A DNA stretch of 64,000 nt from NCBI RefSeq assembly GCF_009069125.1, contig NZ_CP042427.1:434001-498000 (forward strand), given 5' to 3'. This DNA is from Buchnera aphidicola (Aphis fabae). GTDB lineage: Bacteria; Pseudomonadota; Gammaproteobacteria; Enterobacterales; Enterobacteriaceae. Positions within the stretch are counted from its first letter, which is position 1. Each line of letters begins with the position of its first letter. The position numbers and the translations under genes are program-made. Of this stretch, positions 21,854-31,714 are shown in pieces. The notes beneath the pieces are model-generated. The model did no database searches and was not told where the DNA came from. It saw only the letters and a list, made by a program, of their open reading frames with translations.

Positions 21854-22897
21854 TTAAATATTTTTCAATAATTTTATTTTCCCTGAAGAATTAATAAAAT
21901 CTATTTCAGGTTCTAACCATATTTTAAATTTTTTTAAAATAGATTCTTGTATTATTTTGGCTAGTTTTAAAATTTCTTTTGGTTTTGCTTCTTTCTGATT
22001 AATCAATATAAGCTTTTGTTTTTGATAAATAGCTGCGTCTCCAATTTTAATATTATTAAAATCATATTTTTCAATTAACCAAGCAGCTGAAATTTTTATA
22101 GATCCATCAATTTGGAAATAATATGGTATATTCATATATAAAGATAAAATTTTTTTTGCATTTTTTTTAGAAATAATAGGATTTTTAAAAAAACTACCTG
22201 CATTTCCTAGTTTATTAATATTAGGTAGTTTTTTTTTTCTTATTCTACATATACTATTATATATTTTATAAGGATTTATTTTTGTAATATTTATGTTTTT
22301 AAAAAATGACTTAAAAACAATAGGATTCCATTTTTTTAATATTTTTATACCAACAGCAAGTACTGCATATCCTTCTGTATACTTATGTTTAAAAATACTA
22401 TTTCGATAAGAGAATTTACATAAATCTTTTTCAATTCTTATTATTTTAGAATTTTTTAAAGAAATAATATCAACATATTGACATACATTTTTTAACTCTA
22501 AACCATATGCACCGATATTTTGAATTGCAGCAGATCCTAAACAACCAGGAATTAATGCTAAGTTTTCTAATCCAAAAAAACCCATTCTTAATGTATATTT
22601 AACTAAATCATTCCATTTTTCTCCTGAAAGAACATGTAATAACCAAAAATTTTTTTTTTCTTTAATTGTAATTCCTTTAATTCTATTAATAATAACTATT
22701 CCTTTGTAATTTTCTAAAAACAGTACATTACTACCCTCTCCTAAAATGATATAAGGAATATTAGATAAGTCACATTTTTTACAAATATCAATTAATGACT
22801 TAATGGTTCTAATAAAAATAATTTTTTTTGCTGTTACATTTATAGAAAATGTGTTTAAATCTTTTAAAGATTTTTGATAGATTTGATTTTTATGCAT
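21854..22897 (-). CDS. murB: UDP-N-acetylenolpyruvoylglucosamine reductase
   Basis: FAD-dependent enzyme that reduces enolpyruvyl-UDP-GlcNAc to UDP-MurNAc in peptidoglycan synthesis. 347 aa, against 342. FAD-binding segment ILGEGSNVLFLENY at about residue 50-64, SYRNSIFK with the substrate Arg, the catalytic serine in GNAGSFFKNP (about 232), and the C-terminal EPEID glutamate are present. It holds an A10 tract (22650-22659 on the minus strand) read in frame, and so is prone to slippage. In E. coli murB likewise lies beside the tRNA-secE region. Confidence 0.96.
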   Translation of the reverse strand: MHKNQIYQKSLKDLNTFSINVTAKKIIFIRTIKSLIDICKKCDLSNIPYIILGEGSNVLFLENYKGIVIINRIKGITIKEKKNFWLLHVLSGEKWNDLVKYTLRMGFFGLENLALIPGCLGSAAIQNIGAYGLELKNVCQYVDIISLKNSKIIRIEKDLCKFSYRNSIFKHKYTEGYAVLAVGIKILKKWNPIVFKSFFKNINITKINPYKIYNSICRIRKKKLPNINKLGNAGSFFKNPIISKKNAKKILSLYMNIPYYFQIDGSIKISAAWLIEKYDFNNIKIGDAAIYQKQKLILINQKEAKPKEILKLAKIIQESILKKFKIWLEPEIDFINSSGKIKLLKNI

Positions 22898-23004
22898 ATA
22901 AATTTTTAATATTGTTTAAAGATATACTATTTTAAGTATAAAAATCGTATGTTTACTTATAATATTATAGATGAAATTAAAATATTTTAGTGGAGTTTTT
23001 ATAA

Positions 23005-23886
23005 ATGAGTTTTTTAAAAAATAAATATCATAAAGATATAATTGATCAAAAATTGAATAACTTAAATAAAAAAATGAAATATTCTTTTGAATTTTTTCCA
23101 CCTAAAAATATAGATTCAGAAAATAAATTATTTAATTCTGTGATTAAATTAAATGAATTAAAACCATTTTTTTTTTCTGTCACCTATGGAGCAAATAGTG
23201 GTGAACGGGAAAAAACATATAAAATTGTAAAAAAAATACATGAAAAAACTGGTGTTATCACAGCCCCTCATTTAACTTGTGTTGATTCAACAACACTGGA
23301 GTTAGAAAAAATAGCAAAATTTTATTGGGAAAACGGTGTTCGAAGCATATTTGCTTTAAGAGGAGATTCTAATGATAAATATCATTTGCATGAAATGTAT
23401 GCTTGTGATTTAGTTATTTTATTAAAAAAAATAGCTGATTTTGATATTTCTGTAGCCGCTTATCCTGAAACACATCCAGAATCAACAAATTCAAAATCTG
23501 ATATTTTAAATTTAAAAAAGAAAATAGATGCAGGTGCTAATCGAGCTATTACTCAGTTTTTTTTTAATACTGAAAGTTATTTACGTTTTCGAGATAATTG
23601 TATTAAAAATAATATAAATGTTGAAATTATACCAGGTATACTACCTATTTATAATTTTGAACAGTTAAAACGATTTTCTAAAATGACTAATGTTAGTATT
23701 CCATATTGGATGTTTGAAATTTTTGATACATTAACTGATGATCTAGTTGCTCAAAAAGTTATAGGTGCAAGTATAGTAATAGATATTATAAAAAATTTAT
23801 CTGAAGAAGGTGTAAAAAATTTTCATTTTTATACTTTAAATCAATCAGATATAGTATATTCTATCTGTCGTTTATTTGGTTTGTAA
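23005..23886 (+). CDS. metF: 5,10-methylenetetrahydrofolate reductase
   Basis: Flavoenzyme that makes 5-methyltetrahydrofolate, the methyl donor for MetE. 293 aa, against 296. Catalytic Glu29 in SFEFFPPK, SVTYGANSGE, the LRGD flavin motif and DAGANRAITQFFF are all seen. A GGAG site precedes the ATG. It runs toward argE with only 27 bp between stops. No MetJ-type operator is visible upstream. Confidence 0.97.
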   Translation: MSFLKNKYHKDIIDQKLNNLNKKMKYSFEFFPPKNIDSENKLFNSVIKLNELKPFFFSVTYGANSGEREKTYKIVKKIHEKTGVITAPHLTCVDSTTLELEKIAKFYWENGVRSIFALRGDSNDKYHLHEMYACDLVILLKKIADFDISVAAYPETHPESTNSKSDILNLKKKIDAGANRAITQFFFNTESYLRFRDNCIKNNINVEIIPGILPIYNFEQLKRFSKMTNVSIPYWMFEIFDTLTDDLVAQKVIGASIVIDIIKNLSEEGVKNFHFYTLNQSDIVYSICRLFGL

Positions 23887-23915
23887 AATGTAGAAATTAT
23901 ATACATTATTTTTTT
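23887..23915 (+). terminator. Compact metF terminator
   Basis: A 6-bp stem, AATGTA (23887-23892) with TACATT (23902-23907), then A and seven T at 23909-23915. It begins on the base after the metF stop, and its T run enters the argE stop codon. Stem strength is low, so it may be weak, but its form and position fit an intrinsic terminator. Confidence 0.5.
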
Positions 23916-25059
23916 AATAGCAAAAATTCATTATTATTTTTTTTAAAATTTTTTTTGTAGGTTGAATAAAATCACAATGTAAATATTCATCTGGATAATG
24001 TGCTTGTTCAATTGAACCAGGACCTAAAATTAATGTAGGTGCAATATTTTTTAAAAATGGTGCTTCTGTACAATAATTTACACTTTTAGATTTAATTTTA
24101 CAGAAACTTTCTATTTTTTGAACTATGTGATGAGTTTTAGATATTTCATATGCAGGAACAGAAAAAAAAAGATTTTTTAAAAAAATTCGATTTGGCCATT
24201 TTTTTTTAATTTTTTTTAGTTTTTCTTTTAATAGTACTTCAAGTGTTTTAAGATTTAGTTGAGGTATAGGTCGTATTTCAAAAGTTATACTACACAATGA
24301 ACAAATTCGGTTAATTGAATTGCCACCTTTTATAGATCCAAAATTCATAGTTGGATGTGCAATAGAAAAATCTTTATGTGAGTATTTTTGTTGAAGATAT
24401 TTTTTTAAATTAATTAATTCTTTTATTACTTTATATGCAATTTCAATGCTATTAATACCATTATCAGGATTACTTGAATGCCCAGTATGACCAAAAATAT
24501 CAATTTTATATGACAAATGACCTTTATGAGCATTGACTAATTTTAAACATGTGGGTTCGCCAATAATAATACAATCTGGTTTAATACTTGTAGATTGAGC
24601 AAAATATCTTGCTCCAGACATATCTGTTTCTTCATTGGCTGTAGCAAGTATATAAATTGGTTTTTTAATTTTTTTTATGTTTATAGAAGATATAATATCT
24701 AATAAAAAAACAAAAAATCCTTTCATATCTACTACACCTAATCCATATAATTTATTATCTTTTTCAGTTAATTTAAAAGGATCTTTAGTCCATGTATTTT
24801 GATCGAAATCAACTGTATCTGTATGTCCAGAAAATAATAAACCTCCTTTTCCTGTTCCAAATGAGGATAACATATTAAATTTATTTGTATTAGGTATGTT
24901 TTTTATTTGTATTGAAAAATTTAATTCTGAAAAATAATTTGATAATAAATCAATAAAAATTTTATTACTTTGATCTATTGTTTTTTTTTCGCTACTAATT
25001 GTAGGTATTTTAATTAGTGATTTATATATTTCAATAAAAGAAGGTATTTTTCTATTCAT
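23914..25059 (-). CDS. argE: Acetylornithine deacetylase
   Basis: Zinc hydrolase that removes the acetyl group from N-acetylornithine in arginine synthesis. 381 aa, against 383. M20-family features: LLFSGHTDTVDFD (metal His and Asp), GVVDMKG, the catalytic glutamates in ANEETDMSG, and GEPT. It is divergent from argC with 160 bp between starts, as in the E. coli argECBH region. No ARG-box palindrome is recognisable there. Confidence 0.97.
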   Translation of the reverse strand: MNRKIPSFIEIYKSLIKIPTISSEKKTIDQSNKIFIDLLSNYFSELNFSIQIKNIPNTNKFNMLSSFGTGKGGLLFSGHTDTVDFDQNTWTKDPFKLTEKDNKLYGLGVVDMKGFFVFLLDIISSINIKKIKKPIYILATANEETDMSGARYFAQSTSIKPDCIIIGEPTCLKLVNAHKGHLSYKIDIFGHTGHSSNPDNGINSIEIAYKVIKELINLKKYLQQKYSHKDFSIAHPTMNFGSIKGGNSINRICSLCSITFEIRPIPQLNLKTLEVLLKEKLKKIKKKWPNRIFLKNLFFSVPAYEISKTHHIVQKIESFCKIKSKSVNYCTEAPFLKNIAPTLILGPGSIEQAHYPDEYLHCDFIQPTKKILKKIIMNFCY

Positions 25060-25219
25060 TTAATAAAACTTTTTGAGATTTTTTATATATTAAAACATAT
25101 CTTACTTGTAAAGTAAAAACATCAATGAGATTAATAAAAGTGTAATATTGTTTTATATTTAAATAATTTAATAAATTAATTTTTTATAATAGTTTTTTGT
25201 TTTTTAAGGTTTTTAATTT

Positions 25220-26224
25220 ATGTTAAATGTTGTAATTATTGGTGCCAGTGGATACTCTGGAGCAGAATTAGTTAATTATATTAATCGTCATAAATTTGCT
25301 AGAATAAAAAAAATTTTTGTTTCTAAAGATAGTATTAATATAGGAAAATCATTTTCTGATTTGTATCCAGAATATACAAATATTATAAATATTCCATTTG
25401 ATTCTATTGAAGATTTTACTTTAATCAAAGATAATATAGATGTTGTATTTTTAGCTACAGATCATAATGTTAGTCATACTTTGGTTCCTTTGTTTATGGA
25501 GTATAATTATATTGTAATAGATCTATCGGGCGCATATAGAATAAATAATATTGATATTTATTTAGAATATTATGGTTTTATTCATAATTATGAAAAAATT
25601 TTAAAAAAATCTATTTATGGACTAGCTGAATGGAATTATAAAAAAATTCAAAAAGCTAAATTAATTGCGGTTCCAGGTTGTTATGCTACTTGTATACAAT
25701 TAGCACTAAAACCTTTTGTAGAAGCTGATGTTTTATCTAAATCATATATTCCTATAGTTAATGCAATTAGTGGTGTTAGTGGTGCTGGTAGACAACCTAA
25801 TATTAATAATAGTTTTTGTGAAGTTAGTTTAGCTCCATATAATATTTTTACACATCGTCATACTCCAGAAATTATAGAGCATCTAGGTATTCCAGTAGTT
25901 TTTATTCCACACTTGGGTTCATTTTCAAGAGGTATCATTGCCACTATTGTATGTAAATTAAAAACAAATCTTAAGTTAACTAACATTTATGATATATATA
26001 ATACTTTTTATAAAGATAAATCATTAATTAGAATATATAAAAACACTTTTCCAAGTATTAAAGGAATAGCAAAATTACCATTTTGTGACATTGGATTTAC
26101 TATTAGAAATGAATATCTTGTTATTGTAACAGCTGAAGATAATTTATTAAAAGGTGCAGCTGCTCAAGCAGTACAATGTTTTAATATTCGTTTTGGATTT
26201 TCTGAAACAGAATCAATTATTTGA
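25220..26224 (+). CDS. argC: N-acetyl-gamma-glutamyl-phosphate reductase
   Basis: NADPH-dependent third step of arginine synthesis. 334 aa, the E. coli length. N-terminal nucleotide motif [10 protein letters not shown] (residues 8-17); catalytic Cys154 in [16 protein letters not shown] follows. Starts after an AAGG site. First gene of argCBGH; its stop is 11 bp before argB. Confidence 0.98.
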   Translation: MLNVVIIGASGYSGAELVNYINRHKFARIKKIFVSKDSINIGKSFSDLYPEYTNIINIPFDSIEDFTLIKDNIDVVFLATDHNVSHTLVPLFMEYNYIVIDLSGAYRINNIDIYLEYYGFIHNYEKILKKSIYGLAEWNYKKIQKAKLIAVPGCYATCIQLALKPFVEADVLSKSYIPIVNAISGVSGAGRQPNINNSFCEVSLAPYNIFTHRHTPEIIEHLGIPVVFIPHLGSFSRGIIATIVCKLKTNLKLTNIYDIYNTFYKDKSLIRIYKNTFPSIKGIAKLPFCDIGFTIRNEYLVIVTAEDNLLKGAAAQAVQCFNIRFGFSETESII

Positions 26225-26235
26225 CGAGGTATTTA

Positions 26236-27012
26236 ATGATGACTCCTTTAGTTATTAAATTAGGTGGAGTTCTTTTAGAAAGTGATAATGCAATGATGGG
26301 TTTATTTAAAGCTATTTATGAGTATCAACAATCTAATAAACGCAGTATTGTAATAATTCATGGAGGTGGACGATTAATAGATAATTTAATGAATGAATTA
26401 TCTTTACCAGTAAAGAAAAAAAATGGATTACGAATTACTCCTTCTGAACATATAAATATTATTACGGGTGCTTTGGCTGGAACAGCTAATAAAATTCTTC
26501 TAGCATGGGCATTAAAAAATAAAATTAATGCTGTAGGATTATGTTTATCTGATGGAAAGAGTACAAATACAGAAATATTAGATAAAGATTTAGGACATGT
26601 TGGAAAAGTTACATCGGGATCTCCTGTTTTTTTATTAAATTTATGTAAACAAAGTATTTTGCCAATTATTAGTTCTATAGGTATTACTAATGATGGTCAA
26701 TTAATGAATGTAAATGCAGACTTAGCTGCAACAGCATTAGCAACGACATTGGAGGCTCATTTAATTTTATTATCAGATATCAGTTCAATATTAGATGGTA
26801 AAGGTCAAAGAATTAAAGAAATAAATAATATTCAAGCTAAAAAATTAATTTCTCAAGGAATTATTACGGATGGTATGATTGTTAAAGTAAATGCAGCACT
26901 AGACGCAGCTAAAATTTTGAATCGTTCAGTAGATATTGCAAGCTGGCAAAATATAGAAGATTTAAAATTATTATTTAATGGTATAAATATTGGAACACGA
27001 GTTTTATCATAG
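26236..27012 (+). CDS. argB: N-acetylglutamate kinase
   Basis: Phosphorylates N-acetylglutamate, the second step of arginine synthesis. 258 aa from the ATG at 26236 ([13 protein letters not shown]). An in-frame TTG at 26221 would overlap the argC stop and is rejected; a GAGG ribosome site at 26226-26229 fits 26236. Motifs: [21 protein letters not shown] and the C-terminal [18 protein letters not shown]. This is the short, typically feedback-insensitive enterobacterial form. Confidence 0.96.
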   Translation: MMTPLVIKLGGVLLESDNAMMGLFKAIYEYQQSNKRSIVIIHGGGRLIDNLMNELSLPVKKKNGLRITPSEHINIITGALAGTANKILLAWALKNKINAVGLCLSDGKSTNTEILDKDLGHVGKVTSGSPVFLLNLCKQSILPIISSIGITNDGQLMNVNADLAATALATTLEAHLILLSDISSILDGKGQRIKEINNIQAKKLISQGIITDGMIVKVNAALDAAKILNRSVDIASWQNIEDLKLLFNGINIGTRVLS

Positions 27013-27038
27013 TTTGATTATATTAAAGGTATTTAAAT

Positions 27039-28247
27039 ATGAATAAGAATCTTGAAAAAGTTGTATTGGCATATTCAGGAGGATTAGATACTTCTGCAAT
27101 TATACCTTGGTTAAAAGAAACTTATAAAGTTGATGTTATTGCTTTTGTGGCAGATATCGGTCAATCAAAAGATGATTTAAATGATATTAATAAAAAAGCA
27201 TTGCAATCTGGCGCTTCTAGCTGCCATATTTTTGATTTAAAAGATGAGTTTATAGAAGATTATGTTTTTCCTATATTAAAAACAGGTGCTTTATATGAAG
27301 GTACTTATTTATTAGGAACTGCTTTAGCTAGACCTATTATAGCAAAAAAACAAGTAGAACTTGCTTTAAGTGTTGGAGCTAAATTTTTATGTCATGGTGC
27401 AACAGGAAAAGGTAATGATCAAGTTCGTTTTGAGATTACTTATGCAGCATTAGCTCCGCATCTTAAAGTCATTGCTCCTTGGAGACAATGGAATTTAAAT
27501 TCAAGAGAATCACTATTAAAGTATTTAAATAAAAAAAATATTTCTACTACAGCAACGTTAGAAAAAATTTATAGCAAAGACGAGAATGCTTTACATATTT
27601 CTACAGAAGGTGGTTTGCTGGAAAATCTTTGGAACAGAACAAATTCAGATTGTTGGAGTTGGACTATAGAACCAGAAAAAGCTCCAGAAAAACCAGAATA
27701 TATTTTGTTACATATTATTAAAGGATCTGTAGTATCTATTAATAATAAAGATGTAACTCCTTTACAATGTATTAGTAAATTAAATAAAATTGGATCTAAT
27801 CATGCTATAGGACGATTAGATATTGTTGAAAATAGAATTGTTGGAATTAAATCTAGGGGTTGTTATGAAACTCCAGGTGGTACAATTATTAATATTGCTT
27901 TAAGAGCAATTGAACAATTGGTTTTTGATCGGGAAAGTTTTCAATGGAGAGAAAAAATTGGTTTAGAAATGTCTTCAGTAGTTTATGATGGTCGATGGTT
28001 TACTCCAATTCGTGAATCTTTACAATGTGCTGCTGATTCATTAGCTGCTTCATTAAATGGAGAGGTAGTTTTAAAATTATATAAAGGTAGTGTAACTGCT
28101 GTTCAAAAAAAATCTTTAGATTCGCTATATTCTCAAGAATATGCAACTTTTAGTAAAGATGAAGTTTATAAACATTCAGATGCAGAAGGATTTATTCGTT
28201 TATTTTCTCTTTCTTCTAGAATACGTGCTTTAAATAAGTTAAAATAA
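27039..28247 (+). CDS. argG: Argininosuccinate synthase
   Basis: Joins citrulline and aspartate with ATP. 402 aa, with the ATP-binding AYSGGLDTS at residues 11-19 and [13 protein letters not shown]. This is the common ~400-aa bacterial type, not the distinct ~447-aa protein of E. coli. Its place between argB and argH (26 and 54 bp gaps) matches gamma-proteobacteria with an argCBGH operon, suggesting the ancestor had that arrangement. Confidence 0.97.
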   Translation: MNKNLEKVVLAYSGGLDTSAIIPWLKETYKVDVIAFVADIGQSKDDLNDINKKALQSGASSCHIFDLKDEFIEDYVFPILKTGALYEGTYLLGTALARPIIAKKQVELALSVGAKFLCHGATGKGNDQVRFEITYAALAPHLKVIAPWRQWNLNSRESLLKYLNKKNISTTATLEKIYSKDENALHISTEGGLLENLWNRTNSDCWSWTIEPEKAPEKPEYILLHIIKGSVVSINNKDVTPLQCISKLNKIGSNHAIGRLDIVENRIVGIKSRGCYETPGGTIINIALRAIEQLVFDRESFQWREKIGLEMSSVVYDGRWFTPIRESLQCAADSLAASLNGEVVLKLYKGSVTAVQKKSLDSLYSQEYATFSKDEVYKHSDAEGFIRLFSLSSRIRALNKLK

Positions 28248-28301
28248 TTTTTATAAAAAATAATTATTTATCGAGTTCATTACTTTTATTAGAGAAAATA
28301 T

Positions 28302-29681
28302 ATGTCGCTTTGGGGTGGAAGATTCCTTGATGAATCTAATAAATTATTTAAAAAATTTAATACTTCTTTATCATTTGATTATATTTTAGCTCAAGAGGAT
28401 ATATTTGCTTCAATTGCTTGGTCTTATGCACTTGTTGAAACAGGTGTTTTAACTAAAAAAGAGCAAGAAAAAATAGAATGCGCATTAATTTCTTTAAAAC
28501 AGGAAATTTATAAAAATCCAGAACAAATTCTTAAAAGTGATTGTGAGGATATTCATAGCTGGATAGAAGTTAATCTTATTAAAAAAATAGGAGAAGTAGG
28601 TAAGAAATTACATACAGGTCGAAGTCGTAATGATCAAATTACAACTGATTTAAAATTATGGTGTAAAAATAATATTCAGATTTTATTAGAAAGTATTTTA
28701 TATCTTCAAAAACAATTTATTTTAAGTGCTGAACTACATTGTGATGTTATAATTCCTGGATATACTCATTTACAACGTGCACAACCCATTACTTTTTCAT
28801 ATTGGTGTTTAGCTTATGTAGAAATGTTAAAGCGTGATTTTGGTCGTTTAAAAGATACTTTAAAAAGATTAGATATTAGCCCATTAGGATCAGGTGCATT
28901 ATCTGGTACGGCATGGAATATTGATCGTGAAAAATTAGCATTATCTATGGGTTTTAGTTCCGCAACTAATAATGCATTAGATAGTGTTTCAGATAGAGAT
29001 TATATTATAGAGCTATTAGCTTCAGCTTCAATTAGTATGATGCATTTATCTAGGTTTTCTGAAGATTTAATTTTTTTTAATTCTAGTGAAGCAAATTTTA
29101 TTGAATTATCTGATTCTATCACATCAGGTTCATCATTAATGCCTCAAAAAAAGAATCCAGATGCTTTAGAATTAATACGTGGAAAATGTAGTCGTGTATA
29201 TGGATCTTTATTTTCAATTTTAGTTGTTTTAAAAGCTTTACCATTGTCTTATAATAAAGATATGCAAGAAGATAAAGAAAGTCTTTTTGATGCAATTAAA
29301 ACTTGGAATAGTTCTTTGTCAATGGCTAGCTTAGTTTTAAAAAATATAAAATTAAATCGTTTATTGTGCTATCAAGCAGCAGAAAAAGGTTATTCTAATG
29401 CTACAGAAGTTGCAGATTATTTGGTGAAAAAAGGAATTTCTTTTCGAGAAGCGCATCATATATCTGGGAAAATAGTATTGCAAGCTATAAATGAAAATAA
29501 AGCGTTAAAAGATTTAGATTTATCTAAATTTCAAGAATATAGTCAGCTTATAGAAAATGATATATATGATCATATTACTTTAGAAGCATGTATTAAAAAA
29601 CGTGTATCCAAAGGTGGAGTGTCATTAAATCAAGTTCAAGAAACAATTAAAAACGAAAAAATACGATTAAATATCGTATAA
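28302..29681 (+). CDS. argH: Argininosuccinate lyase
   Basis: Splits argininosuccinate to arginine and fumarate, ending the pathway. 459 aa, against 457. MSLWGGRF start, HTGRSRNDQ at about residue 105-115, and the fumarase/aspartase signature [12 protein letters not shown] with the catalytic serine near 280. Last gene of argCBGH, followed by a perfect 10-bp hairpin. Confidence 0.98.
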   Translation: MSLWGGRFLDESNKLFKKFNTSLSFDYILAQEDIFASIAWSYALVETGVLTKKEQEKIECALISLKQEIYKNPEQILKSDCEDIHSWIEVNLIKKIGEVGKKLHTGRSRNDQITTDLKLWCKNNIQILLESILYLQKQFILSAELHCDVIIPGYTHLQRAQPITFSYWCLAYVEMLKRDFGRLKDTLKRLDISPLGSGALSGTAWNIDREKLALSMGFSSATNNALDSVSDRDYIIELLASASISMMHLSRFSEDLIFFNSSEANFIELSDSITSGSSLMPQKKNPDALELIRGKCSRVYGSLFSILVVLKALPLSYNKDMQEDKESLFDAIKTWNSSLSMASLVLKNIKLNRLLCYQAAEKGYSNATEVADYLVKKGISFREAHHISGKIVLQAINENKALKDLDLSKFQEYSQLIENDIYDHITLEACIKKRVSKGGVSLNQVQETIKNEKIRLNIV

Positions 29682-29733
29682 TTTTTTTATTAAATATTAA
29701 AGTATAATTATCACTTTTAATTTTATATTTTCA

Positions 29734-29758
29734 GGCATTTAAAGTTTTTTTAAATGCC
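29734..29758 (+). terminator. argCBGH operon terminator hairpin
   Basis: Perfect 10-bp stem GGCATTTAAA (29734-29743) with TTTAAATGCC (29749-29758) around loop GTTTT. Flanking TTTTAATTTT upstream and AAAATTAAAA downstream can pair to lengthen it. It lies 53 bp after argH and separates it from yibN. There is no downstream T run on the plus strand, so it could also act by stabilising the mRNA end. Confidence 0.65.
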
Positions 29759-29819
29759 AAAATTAAAACTATTTAAATATACAATTATTATAATTTACAA
29801 AAAGTAGGATTTTTATTTC

Positions 29820-30248
29820 GTGAATAATATATTATTATTTATATCGAACAATTTAATACTTAGTACCCTATGGTTTTGTTTACTTAGTATTATCATTTTT
29901 TTAACTTTTAAACAATTTTATTTAAAAGCAAAATTAATTAATAGTTTTTATGCAATTAATTTAATTAATAAAAAAAATGCTAAAATAATTGATACACGGT
30001 CTTTAGAATTATATAATTCAGGTCATATTTTAAATGCTATTCATATTCCATTAAAAAAAATTTCTTTTAAAAAAATTCAAGAATTAAATTTATCTACTGT
30101 TATTCCTGTTATTCTTATAATACATTCATCATCAAATAATAATAAATATATTAAAAACTTTATGGATAATGGGATAAAAAATATTTATATTTTAAAAAAT
30201 GGAATGGATTCTTGGAATATGGAAAATCTACCTGTTATTAAAAATTAA
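29820..30248 (+). CDS. yibN: YibN-like membrane-anchored rhodanese-domain protein, catalytic Cys absent
   Basis: 142 aa starting at GTG with AGGA 10 bp upstream. One transmembrane helix (about residues 12-30) and then a rhodanese-like domain (about 48-138; AKIIDTRSLELYNSGHILNAIHI). In active rhodaneses a loop opens with the catalytic cysteine; here residues 102-108 read HSSSNNN, and the only Cys is in the membrane helix. It is therefore probably not a sulfurtransferase. E. coli YibN is a membrane protein linked to secretion. The order yibN-secB-cysE is that of E. coli with grxC and gpsA removed. Confidence 0.87.
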   Translation: MNNILLFISNNLILSTLWFCLLSIIIFLTFKQFYLKAKLINSFYAINLINKKNAKIIDTRSLELYNSGHILNAIHIPLKKISFKKIQELNLSTVIPVILIIHSSSNNNKYIKNFMDNGIKNIYILKNGMDSWNMENLPVIKN

Positions 30249-30311
30249 AATAATAATTGTTAACCATTATAAGATAAAATTTTAATTAAATATTAAGTAT
30301 TAGGATATTTC

Positions 30312-30749
30312 ATGCCAGAAAAAAAATTAAATCAAAAAGTTTTTTCAATTCATCGAATTTATATAAAAGATATTTCTTTTGAAGCACCTAATACACCAGA
30401 AATTTTTGAACAACAATGTATTCCAACTATGAAATTTAATATGAATACAAATGTTAAAAAATTAAAATTAAATATTTTTGAAATTATTTTACAAGTTAGA
30501 GTAATAGTACAAACTAAAAATAGTTTAGTTTTTTTATGTGATGTACATCAAGCAGGTATCTTTCTTATTGATAACTTTAACGAACAAGAATTAAAATATT
30601 ATATAGGTTCGTATTGTCCAAGCATTTTATTTCCATATGCTAGAACATGTATATCTAGTTTAGTATCCTATGGAAGTTTTCCTCAATTAAATCTTGCTCC
30701 TATTAATTTTGATGATATTTTAAAAAAAAATAATATTAATACAAACTAA
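30312..30749 (+). CDS. secB: Protein-export chaperone SecB
   Basis: Tetrameric cytosolic chaperone that keeps preproteins unfolded and hands them to SecA. 145 aa, against 155, losing part of the acidic tail. Conserved RIYIKDISFEAPN, LCDVHQAGIF and CPSILFPYARTCISSLV are present, and FPQLNLAPINFD near the end. Lies between yibN and cysE (63 and 37 bp gaps). Confidence 0.97.
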   Translation: MPEKKLNQKVFSIHRIYIKDISFEAPNTPEIFEQQCIPTMKFNMNTNVKKLKLNIFEIILQVRVIVQTKNSLVFLCDVHQAGIFLIDNFNEQELKYYIGSYCPSILFPYARTCISSLVSYGSFPQLNLAPINFDDILKKNNINTN

Positions 30750-30786
30750 TGTTTTAAATTTTTAATAATGTTTTTAAGGAAAAAAT

Positions 30787-31614
30787 ATGTGTTCTTCAGA
30801 AATTTTAGAACTATGGAATATAATATTATACGAAGCTAAAATTGCGTCGAAAAAAGAGCCAATTTTATCTGTTTTATATGAAGAAAATATATTAAAACAT
30901 GATAAATTAAGTAGTTCCTTAAGTTATATATTATCGACTAAGTTATCTTCTTTAACAATTTCTGAAAAGAATATTCAACATATTTTAAATAATATATATC
31001 TAAATGATTGTTTAATGTTAAATTTAGTAGCTAAGGATTTAAAAGCTATTTTACAAAGAGATCCAGTTGTCAATAACTATTTAACACCTTTTTTATATTT
31101 TAAAGGTTTTCATGCATTAGAATCCTATAGAATCAGTCATTATCTTTGGAATAAAAAAAAATATGCGTTATCAATGTATTTGCAAAGTAGAATTTCTACT
31201 GTTTTTTCAGTTGATATTCATCCAGCTGCATCTATTGGTTCTGGAATAATGCTTGATCATGCAACTGGTATTGTTATTGGAGAAGGGGTAATTATAGAAG
31301 ATGATGTTTCAATTTTACATTCTGTTACTTTAGGTGCAACAGGTAAAAACCATAGAAAAGATAGACACCCCATAATTCGGAGTAAAGTTAGTATAGGTGC
31401 AGGAGCTAAAATATTAGGGAATATTGAAATTGGTTCCGAAACAAAAATAGGTGCTGGTTCAGTAGTTTTAAAAAACATACCTCCATGTGTTACAGTTGCT
31501 GGAGTTCCGGCTAAGATTGTAAAGCAAATAAATAATTCAAGTTCTTTTTTTAAAGAAGATAAAAATACATTTTTAGATGGTATAGAACAATTTAAATATG
31601 GAGATGGTATTTAA
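30787..31614 (+). CDS. cysE: Serine O-acetyltransferase
   Basis: Acetylates serine with acetyl-CoA, the committing step of cysteine synthesis; CysK at 44 kb uses the product. 275 aa, against 273. N-terminal helical domain, then a left-handed beta-helix with catalytic-site motifs MLDHATGIVIGE and ILHSVTLGATGK, ending IPPCVTVAGVPAKIV. The C-terminal tail that docks into CysK in other bacteria is present in length but ends FKYGDGI, and E. coli also ends in Ile. Confidence 0.96.
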   Translation: MCSSEILELWNIILYEAKIASKKEPILSVLYEENILKHDKLSSSLSYILSTKLSSLTISEKNIQHILNNIYLNDCLMLNLVAKDLKAILQRDPVVNNYLTPFLYFKGFHALESYRISHYLWNKKKYALSMYLQSRISTVFSVDIHPAASIGSGIMLDHATGIVIGEGVIIEDDVSILHSVTLGATGKNHRKDRHPIIRSKVSIGAGAKILGNIEIGSETKIGAGSVVLKNIPPCVTVAGVPAKIVKQINNSSSFFKEDKNTFLDGIEQFKYGDGI

Positions 31615-31628
31615 TATTATTTAAAATT

Positions 31629-31691
31629 AAAACTCCTGTGTTTTATTAAAAACATAGTTTATATGTTATAATTATTTATTACAGAAGTTTT
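31629..31691. terminator. Nested inverted repeats between cysE and rpoD
   Basis: Outer arms AAAACTCCTGT (31629-31639) and ACAGAAGTTTT (31681-31691) match in 10 of 11; the odd pair is G-U on the minus-strand RNA, so the stem is better for the rpoD transcript. Inside lies a second stem AACATA (31651-31656) with TATGTT (31662-31667). It fits a shared terminator for two convergent genes. Confidence 0.55.
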
Positions 31692-31714
31692 ATTATTTTA
31701 ATTTGTTATATATA

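Noticed and set aside
22898..23004. Search for MetJ boxes upstream of metF
   Set aside because: No tandem AGACGTCT-like repeats.
25060..25219. Search for ARG boxes in the argE-argC region
   Set aside because: No TGAAT-N-ATTCA-like operators seen, in keeping with the lack of ArgR expected in Buchnera.
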